Of a stretch of 64,000 nucleotides of DNA, positions 1-22,030 are shown piece by piece. Numbering within the stretch: the first letter of the stretch is position 1; every line of letters starts with the position of its first letter. The notes under the pieces were generated by a model, which did no database searches, was not told where the DNA came from, and was given only the letters and a program-made list of their open reading frames with translations. The DNA lies in the NCBI RefSeq assembly GCF_036417845.1, contig NC_089978.1:162003962-162067961 (forward strand), written 5' to 3'. The stretch comes from Apteryx mantelli. Its lineage: Eukaryota; Chordata; Aves; Apterygiformes; Apterygidae. Both the position numbers and the translations under genes were made by a program.

Positions 1-2
1 TT

Positions 3-10481
<10,479 letters not shown>

Positions 10482-11070
10482 AGCTGAAGAAGATGGTAAC
10501 ACTTCAATAAAGACCCTGCAAGTTAAGTCTCCTGTTGCAGTTGCTTAAATGAATGCAAAAAAAATTCCGCTTCACATCCAAATAGTTCTGTGTTGGCCAA
10601 AGGTGCTGCATTGAGGCTGCAGCCTCATTTGGATGAGGGAATACAGAATACATAGCTCCTCCATGTTTTTGAGTAACAGGGATACAACATTGTCTAGTGA
10701 ATCACTGTTGTATTCAAATTCTGAACACAAAAGTGTGGTCACGGAGCTAGATGCCAACAAAAGCCAGAACCCACATCAATGAACAGCAGAAGCCCCTGCC
10801 TGAGCAGTGATGCCATGGAACACATAAATTAGTCATTTAAGGCTGTTTTGTTCCACAGTGTTACACATTTAAAAACTATATCTATCCCGGCGTCCATTAT
10901 CTTGTGCATTTAAGAAATGTAAGAACTGTTAGTTGCCATTGAGCAATGATCAGCTGTGTTTGAGAGTGGGTAAGACTGTTATAATTGAGGAAATATACTG
11001 GCAGATTTTTAGGGGTGGGAACTTTTTAAATTGTTCATAAAAAATAAAGGGGTGGCCTTGTAGTTTAAAA
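10482..11070 (+). other. ABTB3: ABTB3 3' untranslated region (proximal estimate)
   Basis: Sequence from the stop to just past the first well-placed poly(A) signal at 11043-11048. The right end is an estimate: the terminal exon may extend much further in the AT-rich DNA that follows. Confidence 0.5.
11043..11048 (+). terminator. ABTB3: Candidate ABTB3 poly(A) signal AATAAA
   Basis: Canonical AATAAA 562 bases past the stop codon, followed within about 60 bases by T-rich and GT-containing sequence. Alternative distal sites are possible, for example an ATTAAA near 22132. Confidence 0.45.
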
Positions 11071-13289
11071 CTATTTCTTAAGCTTAAATTTTCATTTTCG
11101 ACAGAGCTGTGTTTGAGAATCTATGTAACGGTTTGTTTTTTAAATGGTAAAATGTACATTGTGTAAACATACATATGATCAAGTTTTGCTTGTATTCTTT
11201 CCTAAGGTGGTATAATCTTGCCTAACAGGCAATGGTTACACCAAAGAGGTACATTACCAAGACTATCTCTATCACAGTTGTTTGGGGGGGGGGGGGGGGG
11301 CAGGAGAACTGCATGCTAATTGTGATTTGGGGTTTAAAAACAATGACAAACTCAACATGCATTTGCATGGTAACTGTACCTGTGAAACGTTATGTTTGTG
11401 CTTCGTTTTGCCAAGACAAATGCAATGTTACTTCTTGTCAAACTCCATTTGTGAAATTAGCATATTTTTTCATTCAGTGCAATTGGTTGTGATATGATAC
11501 CCCCAGAGACCCTTCCCGAGATGCTGATTTCTGTTTGTTACAGTGAAGGGATAATAACAGATCTTTATTCTAGTAATGTGTCAATACTTTGCTACTGGCC
11601 AGAGAATGTGTCTGAGTTAGACTTTTTTAAATTATAATTAAATATGTACTATAGAACGATTTCTCACTGTATCTTGAGAATGTATAGGTTATCTACAATG
11701 CAGGGCTTGGATGGGGTGGGATCAGGGATGGGATTTAATGTCAGGGCTCCATTTATTTTGCAGCGTATTGTTAGCAAGGCAAATCTGTTAAGTGCCACCA
11801 CATTCCTGATGCTCTGTCTTTGAATAATACCTATCATGAATCAATTGATTTAAAACATAGAGAAGACCACATTAAGAAGCAGGCAAAGGTGTTGCCTTGA
11901 CCATGGCAAAATGACATTAATATATTTATTTTATAGCATGCTGTTCAGAAACTGTGCCCAGTCCATAGACTTTAGATGTTTTAATTTGGCAGTGCATGTT
12001 AACTTCTTGTTCTTTCATTGAAGTATCTGCATCGGGTGCTCTTCCATGTTTATAGCTTTTGGAATGCTCAGAGAACAGTTTTGGCTTTAGTTATCAAGAC
12101 AGTAGGAAGCTGTTTTATGACTCTGAGGTGTAAATCCTCCTGTATGCTTGGTCTTTTAAAACCGATACAGTATCTGCAACAAATTACAAAAATGTCTGAA
12201 TTGCCACTAATGTCGCAGGGACACAGCATGTCAGTCAATTAAACAGTTTTTTTCTGCACAGTAATTGTCCATACAAGATGATGTCCAGAACATTTAGATA
12301 ATGGCAACTTTTCTGGGAATGCTGTGATATTAGAGAAGCAAGAATGTGGTTGATGCAACTACAACACACAGGGGTGCTTATTATATGTGCTTCCTCGGCC
12401 AAGGAAACCCATCCTTCCAAACCAATAATAACTAGAGGACAGCAGCAGACCTCACCCTGCAGCTTCAAGTTTTAAAATAGCAGAGTTTTTCAGACAATAA
12501 CCACAGTGCTAAAATTCTTCCCTTGGGTACATGCGTAATGCCCAACAAAGTCATCAGGAGTTGCATACGCATATATCCACAGGCAGAATATCTTTTGCTG
12601 GGAAACAAGCACCCAGGTATACGTGTGGCTAGGCAGTCTGGTGTCTAATGTGATAATGATAGCCACAACTGTCATGCTAGTGTTTCTAGTTCAAATGCTA
12701 ATTGTGCTTTGTTAATAGGACAGAGAGAACTGTGTGCATGGGCTACTCCTGGAATGGGATGGTTTTTGAGGATGTGTAGGAACCAGCCTGAGACACAGTA
12801 GGAAGTAAACACTGATAACTTCTTGTGCTAGTCCTTCTCCTGATAAGTTGAGTCAAGAATATCTGTGTTAACATTTGCTGCTTTTCTTTTAGAGATGAAG
12901 GGCATAATCTGTTCTTTGGTGGTTGTCCGTGAATGGAATGGTCATCGTGTTTTGGCACCCAAAGGCAAAATGAGAACTCAAGCCTCCAGCAGCAGTGTGT
13001 GCCTGCCATCAGGCACACACTGCATGAGCCCCTCAGCAGAACTGTGTGAGCCTACACACTTGTGGGTCCCTTTACTCCTTCAGGGGCTTGTGAATCTGGA
13101 TGGCTGAGCATGACAGAAAGCAGGGCACCCCACTGTCACCACCAGATCTGCTTTGCTGGTCTCTATCATATGGTAGAAGAGAACACCACCAAAGTAGCAT
13201 ATCAGTCAAAACTGCTACAGGAAAGGATTGTGGCTACTGATATATAAGCAGGTAACTTTTCCCCTTAAGAACATTGGTCATGCCAAAGT
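11071..13289. other. Intergenic or distal 3'UTR, nothing recognised
   Basis: AT-rich sequence with no open frame of note and no identified repeat apart from the poly-G tract. Could be distal ABTB3 3'UTR if a later poly(A) site is used. Confidence 0.6.
11284..11300 (+). repeat. Poly-G tract (17 G)
   Basis: Uninterrupted run of 17 G about 240 bases after the candidate ABTB3 poly(A) signal. Capable of quadruplex formation; length is likely polymorphic. Confidence 0.95.
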
Positions 13290-14230
13290 CATCAATGTAT
13301 AGCTGAAAGGAACCTTAAAAAGTCATGATTTTCACATTTTTTTTTTACAGATGAACCCCATAACTTTTGCCAGCAAAAGTGCCAGCCCATGTAACCCAAG
13401 CATTCATTTCTCTTGGAAGTAGTCCGTGGATCTTTATGGATCCGAAGACTAGAGTTTGAAAACTAGCCCACCTCTCCTGCCAGGGAGCAGGATGAGGCAT
13501 AGCTTGTCCACCCCAGAGGATGTGTAACTTGCCAGCTCTTGAAACTTCCAGTGACAAGAATCCACAGTCTTCACCTTGGAAGTTTTTCCTAATACCTGAT
13601 TTAGAATTTCTTTCCTGCAAAGCAAGCCATTTTTCTTTCAAGCCTTGATTGACATGAAGAGCAGATGATCCACAGCCTTCTTATAAGAATATTTTATGTA
13701 TGAGAGGAATTATCCTACTTTCCTCACTAGTATAAGTCCTTCCTAGTCCCTTCAAAAATATGTTCTAGGCCTCTGATTTTTGTTGTTATTCCCCTCTTGA
13801 CTTCTTAGTTTCCCCAAAATGCTTTATTCCAGCAGGGGTTTTATCCCATAACAAGTAAACTGCAGTAATTGTCTCCTGAGTTTTACCTACAGAATATCTA
13901 AACATATATCCCAGAAAATATTTTGAAAGAACATCCCATGGCTGACTTGCATCTAGTCTATCATTCATTATAATTCCTGGGGGTTTTACTGCTGCTTTAC
14001 CAGGAGTTCCCATTTGTATTTGTCCATTCGTTTGTACCTTCCAAAGTGTAACACTTACAACTCATCTTTATTAAAATTTGTTCTGGTTTAACTGGGGCAA
14101 TTTCCCTACTTCATCATGATCGTTTTTAGTTTTGGTCCTGTCTTCTAGCATGTTTCATAATCTCCTAGCTTTATTATATGTGGCTTCATGCATGGATTCT
14201 TCATTCCATTAATCTGGGGTGTGGAGGGAA
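13290..14230 (-). mobile_element. Old CR1 LINE fragment, antisense
   Basis: Read on the plus strand, this block follows the reverse complement of sauropsid CR1 in the right order: a 3'-end-like stretch (AAAGGAACCTTAAAAAGTCA near 13303), then CTTGAAACTTCCAGTGAC near 13540, GGAAGTTTTTCCTAAT near 13578, and further on CTTCCAAAGTGTAACACTTA plus CATCTTTATTAAAATTTGTT (about 14040-14085), which match the CR1 reverse-transcriptase region. Heavily diverged, with no surviving open frame. Ends are approximate. The identification rests on remembered CR1 consensus, not on an alignment. Confidence 0.65.
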
Positions 14231-17200
14231 GGGCTCTGTGATAAATTTAGTCTAAAAAGCAGTGTGAGTATCAGTGGGTGTCCATGAATACCATCTCTAT
14301 CAGATAAGGTTCTTCTATCAGAGCATTTTATTAGCATTTTAGAAAGATAGTATTATCATTTAGAAAACAAAAAAACCCCTTCTGCTTCTTTAGTCTTTGT
14401 ACAACTTGCAATAATTTGCCAATTTTGAAGAAAATATTACTTCCAGCCTTCTCCAGCCTCTCTAGATGAAATGGAAGAAATATAAAATCCTTAGAAAAAC
14501 CTGAGATTTTTTTTATTATAATTTTCTAGCCTGAAATGACTGAAGGGTTGTTTTGGTTCCTTTCCATCTGTCTTTTTTATACTAGTCCATTGCTGTAATA
14601 CTTGAGGACTTAAAGGCATCCTGCCCCAGCCTCACTGAAGATCTTTCCTTCTGCCTTTTTACAAGAGACTTGGCCCTGTCTTAGTTTCCAGATTTTCCTC
14701 ACATTTCCACCTTGCCTAACAGACAGCCAGTTTCCACATGTCCTGATTTTTTATTCTTGAGCCCTGCTGGATCCCTTCCCAAGCCCAGAAATGGTATCTG
14801 TGTTCTCACTAATGAGTAATTTTCCAATAATGAGCTTGAGAGCTGGGAAGAGAAATGGATGGGGAATGTATGAGGGCAAAGGTTTTGGACATCAGAGAGG
14901 AAGGCTGGTACTCTTTTCAGGACAAATTTCAGCACTGTCTTCTTGTTACTCAAATTTTCCGTGACCTATTCCTTATGCCTTCTGTCCTCTAAACACAGCT
15001 GGTGTCCAGATGCTCTCCACTCTGGAAAAAGGCCAGCTTTGTAAAGGCTAAGACTTTTTCCCAGCTAAAACTTCTCCTGCTTGGTCTCAGCTTCTGAGTA
15101 GATTTGTGCAAATGTCTATTAAAGACAGAGGAAAACATCTTTAAAGACGTGTGAAGGCTTAGTAGCAAGTCTGTTGGCAGTAATGAGAGCTGCCTGCTGA
15201 ATCTCCACGTGCTACTTTCGACACTGAGCCTTTTTGTACTGAATATCCACTGACCACTGGCTTCATATCACACACTGTGCTAGTCCTTCTAGATGTGTTA
15301 CAGCATCTGGTGTGTTAGGGGGCTTTCAGGAACTCTAATTTTGTTTCAGCGTAGCATGATGTGCTGTTCTTAAAATTAAAAGAAAAAAAAATCCTCAGTT
15401 TGTACTGGAATAAACTGCTCTGAGGTGGTGTGGTGAGAAGGAAGAAAGAGAGCCTCTTCCCCATACCTATCCAAAATCAGAGTTCTGTTATGGCACAGAA
15501 TACTACTAAGTCTGTGGGGACTCAGGTATGTGAGACCCTGTTTAAGTGAATTTTTTATGTTCAAGAAAAATGCAGGTGTTGTTAAAGTTCACACATCTGC
15601 ATACTCAAGACAAGGCTCAAGCCAGCTTAGAGAAAATGTCATTCCTAGTACTGTTGTCTGTGGGTCAAATCCTAGAGCCTGAGAACTTGCAGAGCTTGTT
15701 GAAGTCAGTTGCAGGTATTTAGAGCTGGTTCTCTCTTAAAAATATTCCTGAAGGACGACATCTTCTTGAAGCCTGCCTTCACTAAAGCTGCCTCTGAAGT
15801 CAGTGGATAATTTTTTTGATGAAAGAGAGTTACCTAAAGTCAAACAAAGACTTAGAGTTAGTTTGCTTGACAAAGTGTCTTTCATGTGCGGATCTGCAAG
15901 GGCTTTACAGAAACGTAGGGCTGGATGCTGCTTTCATTCCCTAGCCCAGAGATGTGGGCCGATTGAAATATATAAGCATTAAGAAGGCTGTTTAGGATGT
16001 GTCCAAATATATAATAAACTAGCTTTCAGAACGGTAACCTTGAAATAATATCTGAAATCCCATACATGAGAAAATCACTTATTTTAGATGACTGCATATA
16101 AGCACAACATTTTGTCTTTAACTCCTAGCACTTCCAATCACATCTTCCATTCATTTATAACAAAATTAATGTTTTTTATTCTTTAACATGTTCATTATTT
16201 TTAGGCAAGACAAATTATCTTCAAGGGGTACAAACTGAGGCTCCCAGCCCTGACCAGATTATCATGTTTCAGTAGAATTGTTCCTGGCCTACAATTCATA
16301 ACTGGTCTTCAAAGGCAAAAATATTAAAGCTGAGTCTTCAGCTGTGAATTGATGATCTGTGAGTTCAGTGAGACCACTGCTGAAATATTACAAATGTGGT
16401 GCCCAAAGCAGAAGGAAAATCTGCCATCAAGTTCACCAGTAATATTTCCTGAGTTAAGATCTGGCTGGATATGTACAGAAGCTAATGGGCATTTGTTAAC
16501 TGATTTCAAGGGGCCTAAGAACTAAACTTAGTGTGTGTAGGAGGGAGGTATTTCTTTTTGTTGTCATTAAATCGTCATTCTTTTATCTTTGCTCAAGTCT
16601 CCTTCCATGGATCAACCACTGATGGCCTAGTGTATATTTATCTTAGACTTTTTTGTGCAGAAGGTTCAAAATGTGGTATCTCCTGTTTTCCTGAGGTCTG
16701 TGTAGTCTCTGTAGATGATGCTTTTTGTGCTTTCCTAGGACTGCTCTTCTCTGAAACACCAGGAGACATGGCAGTCACTTGCAAAGGGGATTGCATTGGC
16801 CAGAAACACTAGACTCTGCAAACATTTCCTGGTTTGTAAGCTATGCTGCTTAGTTGGCTAGGTCTGTCCACCTGATTGGAGATGATGTACCAGAACAGCA
16901 ATTTTGGTGTTTGTTTTCACTCGGGGAGGGATTTTTCCATTCTTCTTTGGGCTGATAGTTTTACTCACTCTTCTGTTTTTTCATGCTGCAGAGGTGATGG
17001 TGCTGTGCCCCTGAATGAACAGGCATACTTAGAGCAGGCACAGGTTTCTGTCAGTGTGGCACGGCATGCTGCTGAAGAGGTCTCAGTTAGGGAAAAGGAT
17101 TAGGTGCAAGAATTTAAATGTCTAGCCCCAGATCTTTGCGTTGGATTTCAGAGATATGGAATTTCCTTATTCCTGCTTCATTTTTCTCCAACTTGGAGGT

Positions 17201-17696
17201 TCCATGGAGTCAAAGGAGAGTGGAGGGGAACGCAAGGACATGAGGAGAGGAGGAAGGAGGAAAGAGGGAAGCAGCCTCATTTCCCATGTGTCTCTCAGCA
17301 TTCCCAACCAGCCCGCTTGGCTCTCGTCTCTTCAGTGTTCACACGGAGGCTTTGCTCATTCCCACTTCTCAGATTCAGCAGTGGAGGTCTAGCAACTGGT
17401 AACTTTTCTTTGTCCTTATAAATATCTCCACTGCTGCAGCTGCAAGAATGAATTTGCCTGAACCCCTTTGTGTGTGGTTAGCTTTGGTCTTTCCACTTCC
17501 CATCATCTCTGCTGCTGTGTTTTCATTAAAACTTCCATTACTCTGCTTTACCCACCGCAGTTAGAGGCAATCTTGTTTCTTATTGCCTTTCTAAGCAAAC
17601 AAAGGGGGAAAAAAAACCTCTCTGAAATACCCAATCAGAAATCATTCATGTTTTAAAATAAGCCACATTAGAAAATGGAGATGCTCAGGGAAAAAA

Positions 17697-17719
17697 AGAG
17701 AGAGAGAGAGAGAGAGAGA
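17697..17719. repeat. (GA)n microsatellite
   Basis: Pure GA dinucleotide repeat, about 11 units, preceded by a run of A. Confidence 0.95.
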
Positions 17720-18288
17720 CATCCACCTTATAAAAAGCCAATCTGTTAGGAGGTCATTTTAATTAATTAAGGCCACAGCCTTAGCACCTCAGATATGCTG
17801 GCAGGGACAGATTAAAATGGTTCAAAACATCTGGACTTGTTCAAGCCACAGGTACAAGAGAGCCCGGTCTTACCCTTTCCCCTTCCCAGCAGTGGATAAA
17901 TTAACTCTCATATGGCTTACTGCGTGAGAGGCTTTCAAATGAGACTTTTAAAAGTCTGGTTCTCTCTAATCTGTGTATCTTTTAAAGAGCCCAAGGCATC
18001 CTGAACACTGAGATCCTGAGGTGGGTTACTTCAGTCCAGGTCATCTGAAAGCTTGTTATAATATCATCTGTACAATCGTTGTCCTCAAAGCAGGCTTTTG
18101 ACTAGCTTAAAGTTTGGAAAACATCTCGAGTCATTCAGAACAAAGGTGGCATTATAAAGTACTGTATTTTATATCAGAGCTGTGCATTTTCTGTTTCTCT
18201 GTTTTTTTTTTTTATTGAGGGGAGGGAGGTTGAGCATATGAAACGTTTTGGATTTTCTGTCCATAGAGTTATCTTTGTGTGTTTGTTT

Positions 18289-18314
18289 GAGAGAGAGAGA
18301 GAGAGGGAGAGAGA
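18289..18314. repeat. (GA)n microsatellite, imperfect
   Basis: GA repeat interrupted once by GG, following a TGTTTG-rich stretch. Confidence 0.9.
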
Positions 18315-21300
18315 TGGACAGTAAATAGATCTACAGGATATGTTATGAGGCGTGAAATCATGTTTGTAATGAGATTTCTTGTTAATGGCAGTCAGCCTTC
18401 CTTGATGCTAAGCATTAATGCAACATCCATTAGTGCAGCTAAACCTCCCTCCGCCCCACTTTCCCAAAAGGGTTTCACTTTGTACCTACTTTAGCATTTA
18501 TAAATATTTGATACAAGGTTCAAGAAAGTAATTTCCATGTTAAATGAAGGATAAATGAGCGTTATAGGAAAAATACAAGTTAGGATTCTACTATAGCACC
18601 ATTCACAAAACAAACATGAAAGCATGATGAAATTTACCCCACTGAAATTGCTGGAAGCCTTTTCATTGATTTTTCTAGTCTGTGGATCAGGTCTGTTTTC
18701 CACCTCTCTTTCATACTATCAGTCACCTTTGAAGTCCTTTTGCATCTCATGCTTTCCAAGCCAAATGCATATCTGTAATTAGAAAGCACAATCTTGATCC
18801 TTAAATGGGGAAGAGATCTTTCCTCTGCCTTCCCCTACTGGTTTTATATCTTTGTTTGCTGCTGAAAACAACAGCTGAATGGGGAAATCCCAGTGTGAGC
18901 ACTCTGAAAAGACAGAGGAGCTAGCACTGTCCATGTGACAAATGTTTACTTCCTTCATCCTTTTTCACATCCACTCCCACCTGCATCTTTGAGCTGTCTT
19001 TGAAGCTAAACTTAGACGAGAAAAATGAAGACCAGAGGAAAGGACGTGCTAGAAATAAGATGGTTTCTAGAATGATGCAGAACTATTGAGTGAATCTTGA
19101 TTGTTGCAGCTTTTGAATTCCCTCCTATGGGAGGGGAGGCAGATTCCTAATTTGCACAATGTAAAACTAGGAGTGGTTATGATTGTTTCTTGGGTATTCT
19201 TTTTTTTCTTTCCTAGCACCGTGGTTTTATTTGCTGGCATCCATTGTTAGGGTGTGTATGGGAAGGTTTCACTTTATATGGAGAAGCAAATGAAATATCA
19301 CACAACCCAACAGTGATCCTCAACAAATAAGAAGACATTGGCCTCCTTCCACAGTTGTACCTTAAGTATTGGTTTGTGGCTTTGCAGAAGTGTTTGAGGT
19401 CATCTACAATTAACAACAGAGATGAAACATCCTTCCTCTTTGCTTATCCTTTTATGAATGCTCAACTTACAAATAGCACAGAGTATAGAAAATAGGATGA
19501 CAGATGTTTTTGAACAGACAAAGAGTATAAGAAATAAAAATGTTTTTGGAACCATTTTTTTTTCCGCAGAAAGACAGATAAGCATCTATAGCTCATTCCT
19601 ATAGCTCATTCAAAGATGTCAGTCTCTCAAGACTGTTAGATGTTTTTGAAAATTACCTATTTGGAGCTGTTAATATACTGAGAGCAAGCTGTTTCCACTG
19701 AAGAAATTGACTTATGGCCCTTTGTGAAAGGGCAGAAGGGGAATGTATTAAAAACAGGAGGTCAGCCATAATTTGAAGTGGCAGCTTTTGTCCACCCTGT
19801 CCACAGCCCTAATGTTATTTTAAAAGTGTGTTCATATTTTATTTCTTTTTATTTTTTTAATTATTTTTATTGTGAACATAATTTTTTCTTTGAGCATAAT
19901 GTATTCAGTCAGCTAGATCAGAAAGCTTTATGTGTTCTATCTCATAATTAGATCCTTAGCATAAATGTTGGGAAAACTCTGAGAACGTTCTCCGAGTGCA
20001 CCTTACATCATTTTAAACCCCATTCTGTCTGATGCTAATCCTTTTAAAATCTCCAATGAGGTTATGATTCATTTGTTGTTGCTAAACATCATTTTGTTAA
20101 CACTGTATTAATGCAGGACAGAATGTGAAATTAGCAAGGTTTTTTTTTATTGTATTATTCTAAAAAAGGGAAAAAGTAAATAGATCTTTGTTTCTCATGT
20201 AATATATTTCCCTTAGCTTGAGACTACATGTGCAAAGCTTCTGCTCTGAATGCCTTGTTAGAATCAAGTTATAAAATGGAGGAAAATGGCCTTATAAAGA
20301 TTTGATGAAAAATTTAACTGCAGTGGTGCAGAACACACACTTGTTACAGTCTGCTCTACCTCTCGCGAAGTCAGTGGGAATATTTAATGTGAGTTACTGC
20401 AAGGCTGTAAGGTTTTTTTAATGCACTAACAGATATACTTTGCTATCCCATCATCTGCACAGTTGTGGTTCATACACCATAAAGACTGAAGGTCAAATCC
20501 TGCTGTCATTGCACATAGCAACCCAGCTTCAGCAAGGATCATAAACAGGTAGTTAGTTAGTTGCACAATTTTGAGGTTTTTGGTGAACAGAGATGGGAGA
20601 GGGTAGGCTTTCCTTGTGCTTGTTGTATCACAGCCTTTGCATTTCCAATGACTTTATTAAAAGGATCATATATCTACATGCTGCAGAAAGAGGCCTGTGT
20701 GTGGTGGGAAAGATTTTTATGAATTTAGACTTGCCTAAGAAAACATCAACCATTCTAATCTTAGACAAGTTGCATTCCATATCCATCTGTTTAGTGGATC
20801 AGTCTGATGTTTACTATTTAGTAAATTACATTTGATCTTTTTTTTTTTCAAATTTCTTTGAGGGGATTGCCTGCCATCAGCTAGTGTAAAATAGTGCCAA
20901 GGACTTCAAAATATACCCTTGGGGCCAAACTCTGCTAGCTTCACATACCACAAACAGTCCTATCAAAAGCAAGGAAAGCTGGATTGGGTGCACAAACTGC
21001 AACTCCCCCTACCCCACCCTTGATGTCAACTTACATGTCCTGCTTCATTTCATAGAGATTGATGACTTCCCAGGGGGAAAAAAAAAAACAAACCAAACAC
21101 ATGGTGCCAATTCACCCCAGTTGGAAATGTATCAAAGTCAAAAAAATTTTATTAGACATGACTGTAGTCTACCAAATCCAGTCCTGTACGTAGGCAGAAC
21201 TCCAAGGGAAAGTAATGGGAGCTTCTAATATAAAGCTTGCAGAAGAAGTCTACCTAATGAACTGTGACAAATGGCAACTTTGTGTAAACTCTCCTGGTGG

Positions 21301-21851
21301 GTTTGTATAAAGGTTTTTAAGAAATCTTCATTGGAACACACCAGAGAATAATAAATTTGCACCTTGATAGTATAGCTTTATTTGTATATATTCTATGTAA
21401 ATTTTTAACCAGAGGATACATGTCATTCCCTGTACATATCTGATTAGAGTGGTGGCAGTGCTGTGCACTGCTATTTAGGAGATCCAGGTTCTTCAGTCTT
21501 GGGTTTTGACTGTAAAGGCTGCTGGAGACTGCTTGGGACCAGCCAAAAAATAGGATGGATAGATGATCACAACCCACTGCTTATAATTGTAGGAGTAGGA
21601 ACTGGGACAGATGTTGGCTATGGAGAAGACTGCTTGCCTCCACTCCTGGCTAAAGGACAAGTGCCTCCTTCGCTGTCATCTCCAATAGAAGGGAAGTGAT
21701 TTATGGTTTCTGATATTTGAAGAGTGTGGAGAACATTTAAAGCCCTGTTTGGATCAGTGTTTAACAGGGACCTGATCTAATAAGAAGGAACCCACACTTC
21801 TTGTGTCACATGGGAAGGTCCACAAAGAAGCAGTGTGTATATACATCTACC

Positions 21852-21876
21852 TATCTGTCTGTCTGTCTGTCTATCT
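21852..21876. repeat. (TCTG)n/(TCTA) tetranucleotide repeat
   Basis: Tandem CTGT units flanked by CTAT variants; ordinary short microsatellite. Confidence 0.9.
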
Positions 21877-22008
21877 AATATCCCAATGTTTCTGTATTGA
21901 ATGGTTTCAGTAACCTGTAAACAAGTGATTGCTCCTGTTGTGTTACTGCTTTGAAATTCTTTGCATGCACTCTGGCCTATAATTCTTTAAGAAAAGAAAT
22001 TATACATA

Positions 22009-22030
22009 TTATATATATATATATATATAT
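22009..22030. repeat. (AT)n microsatellite
   Basis: About 11 AT units; simple repeat in AT-rich DNA. Confidence 0.93.
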
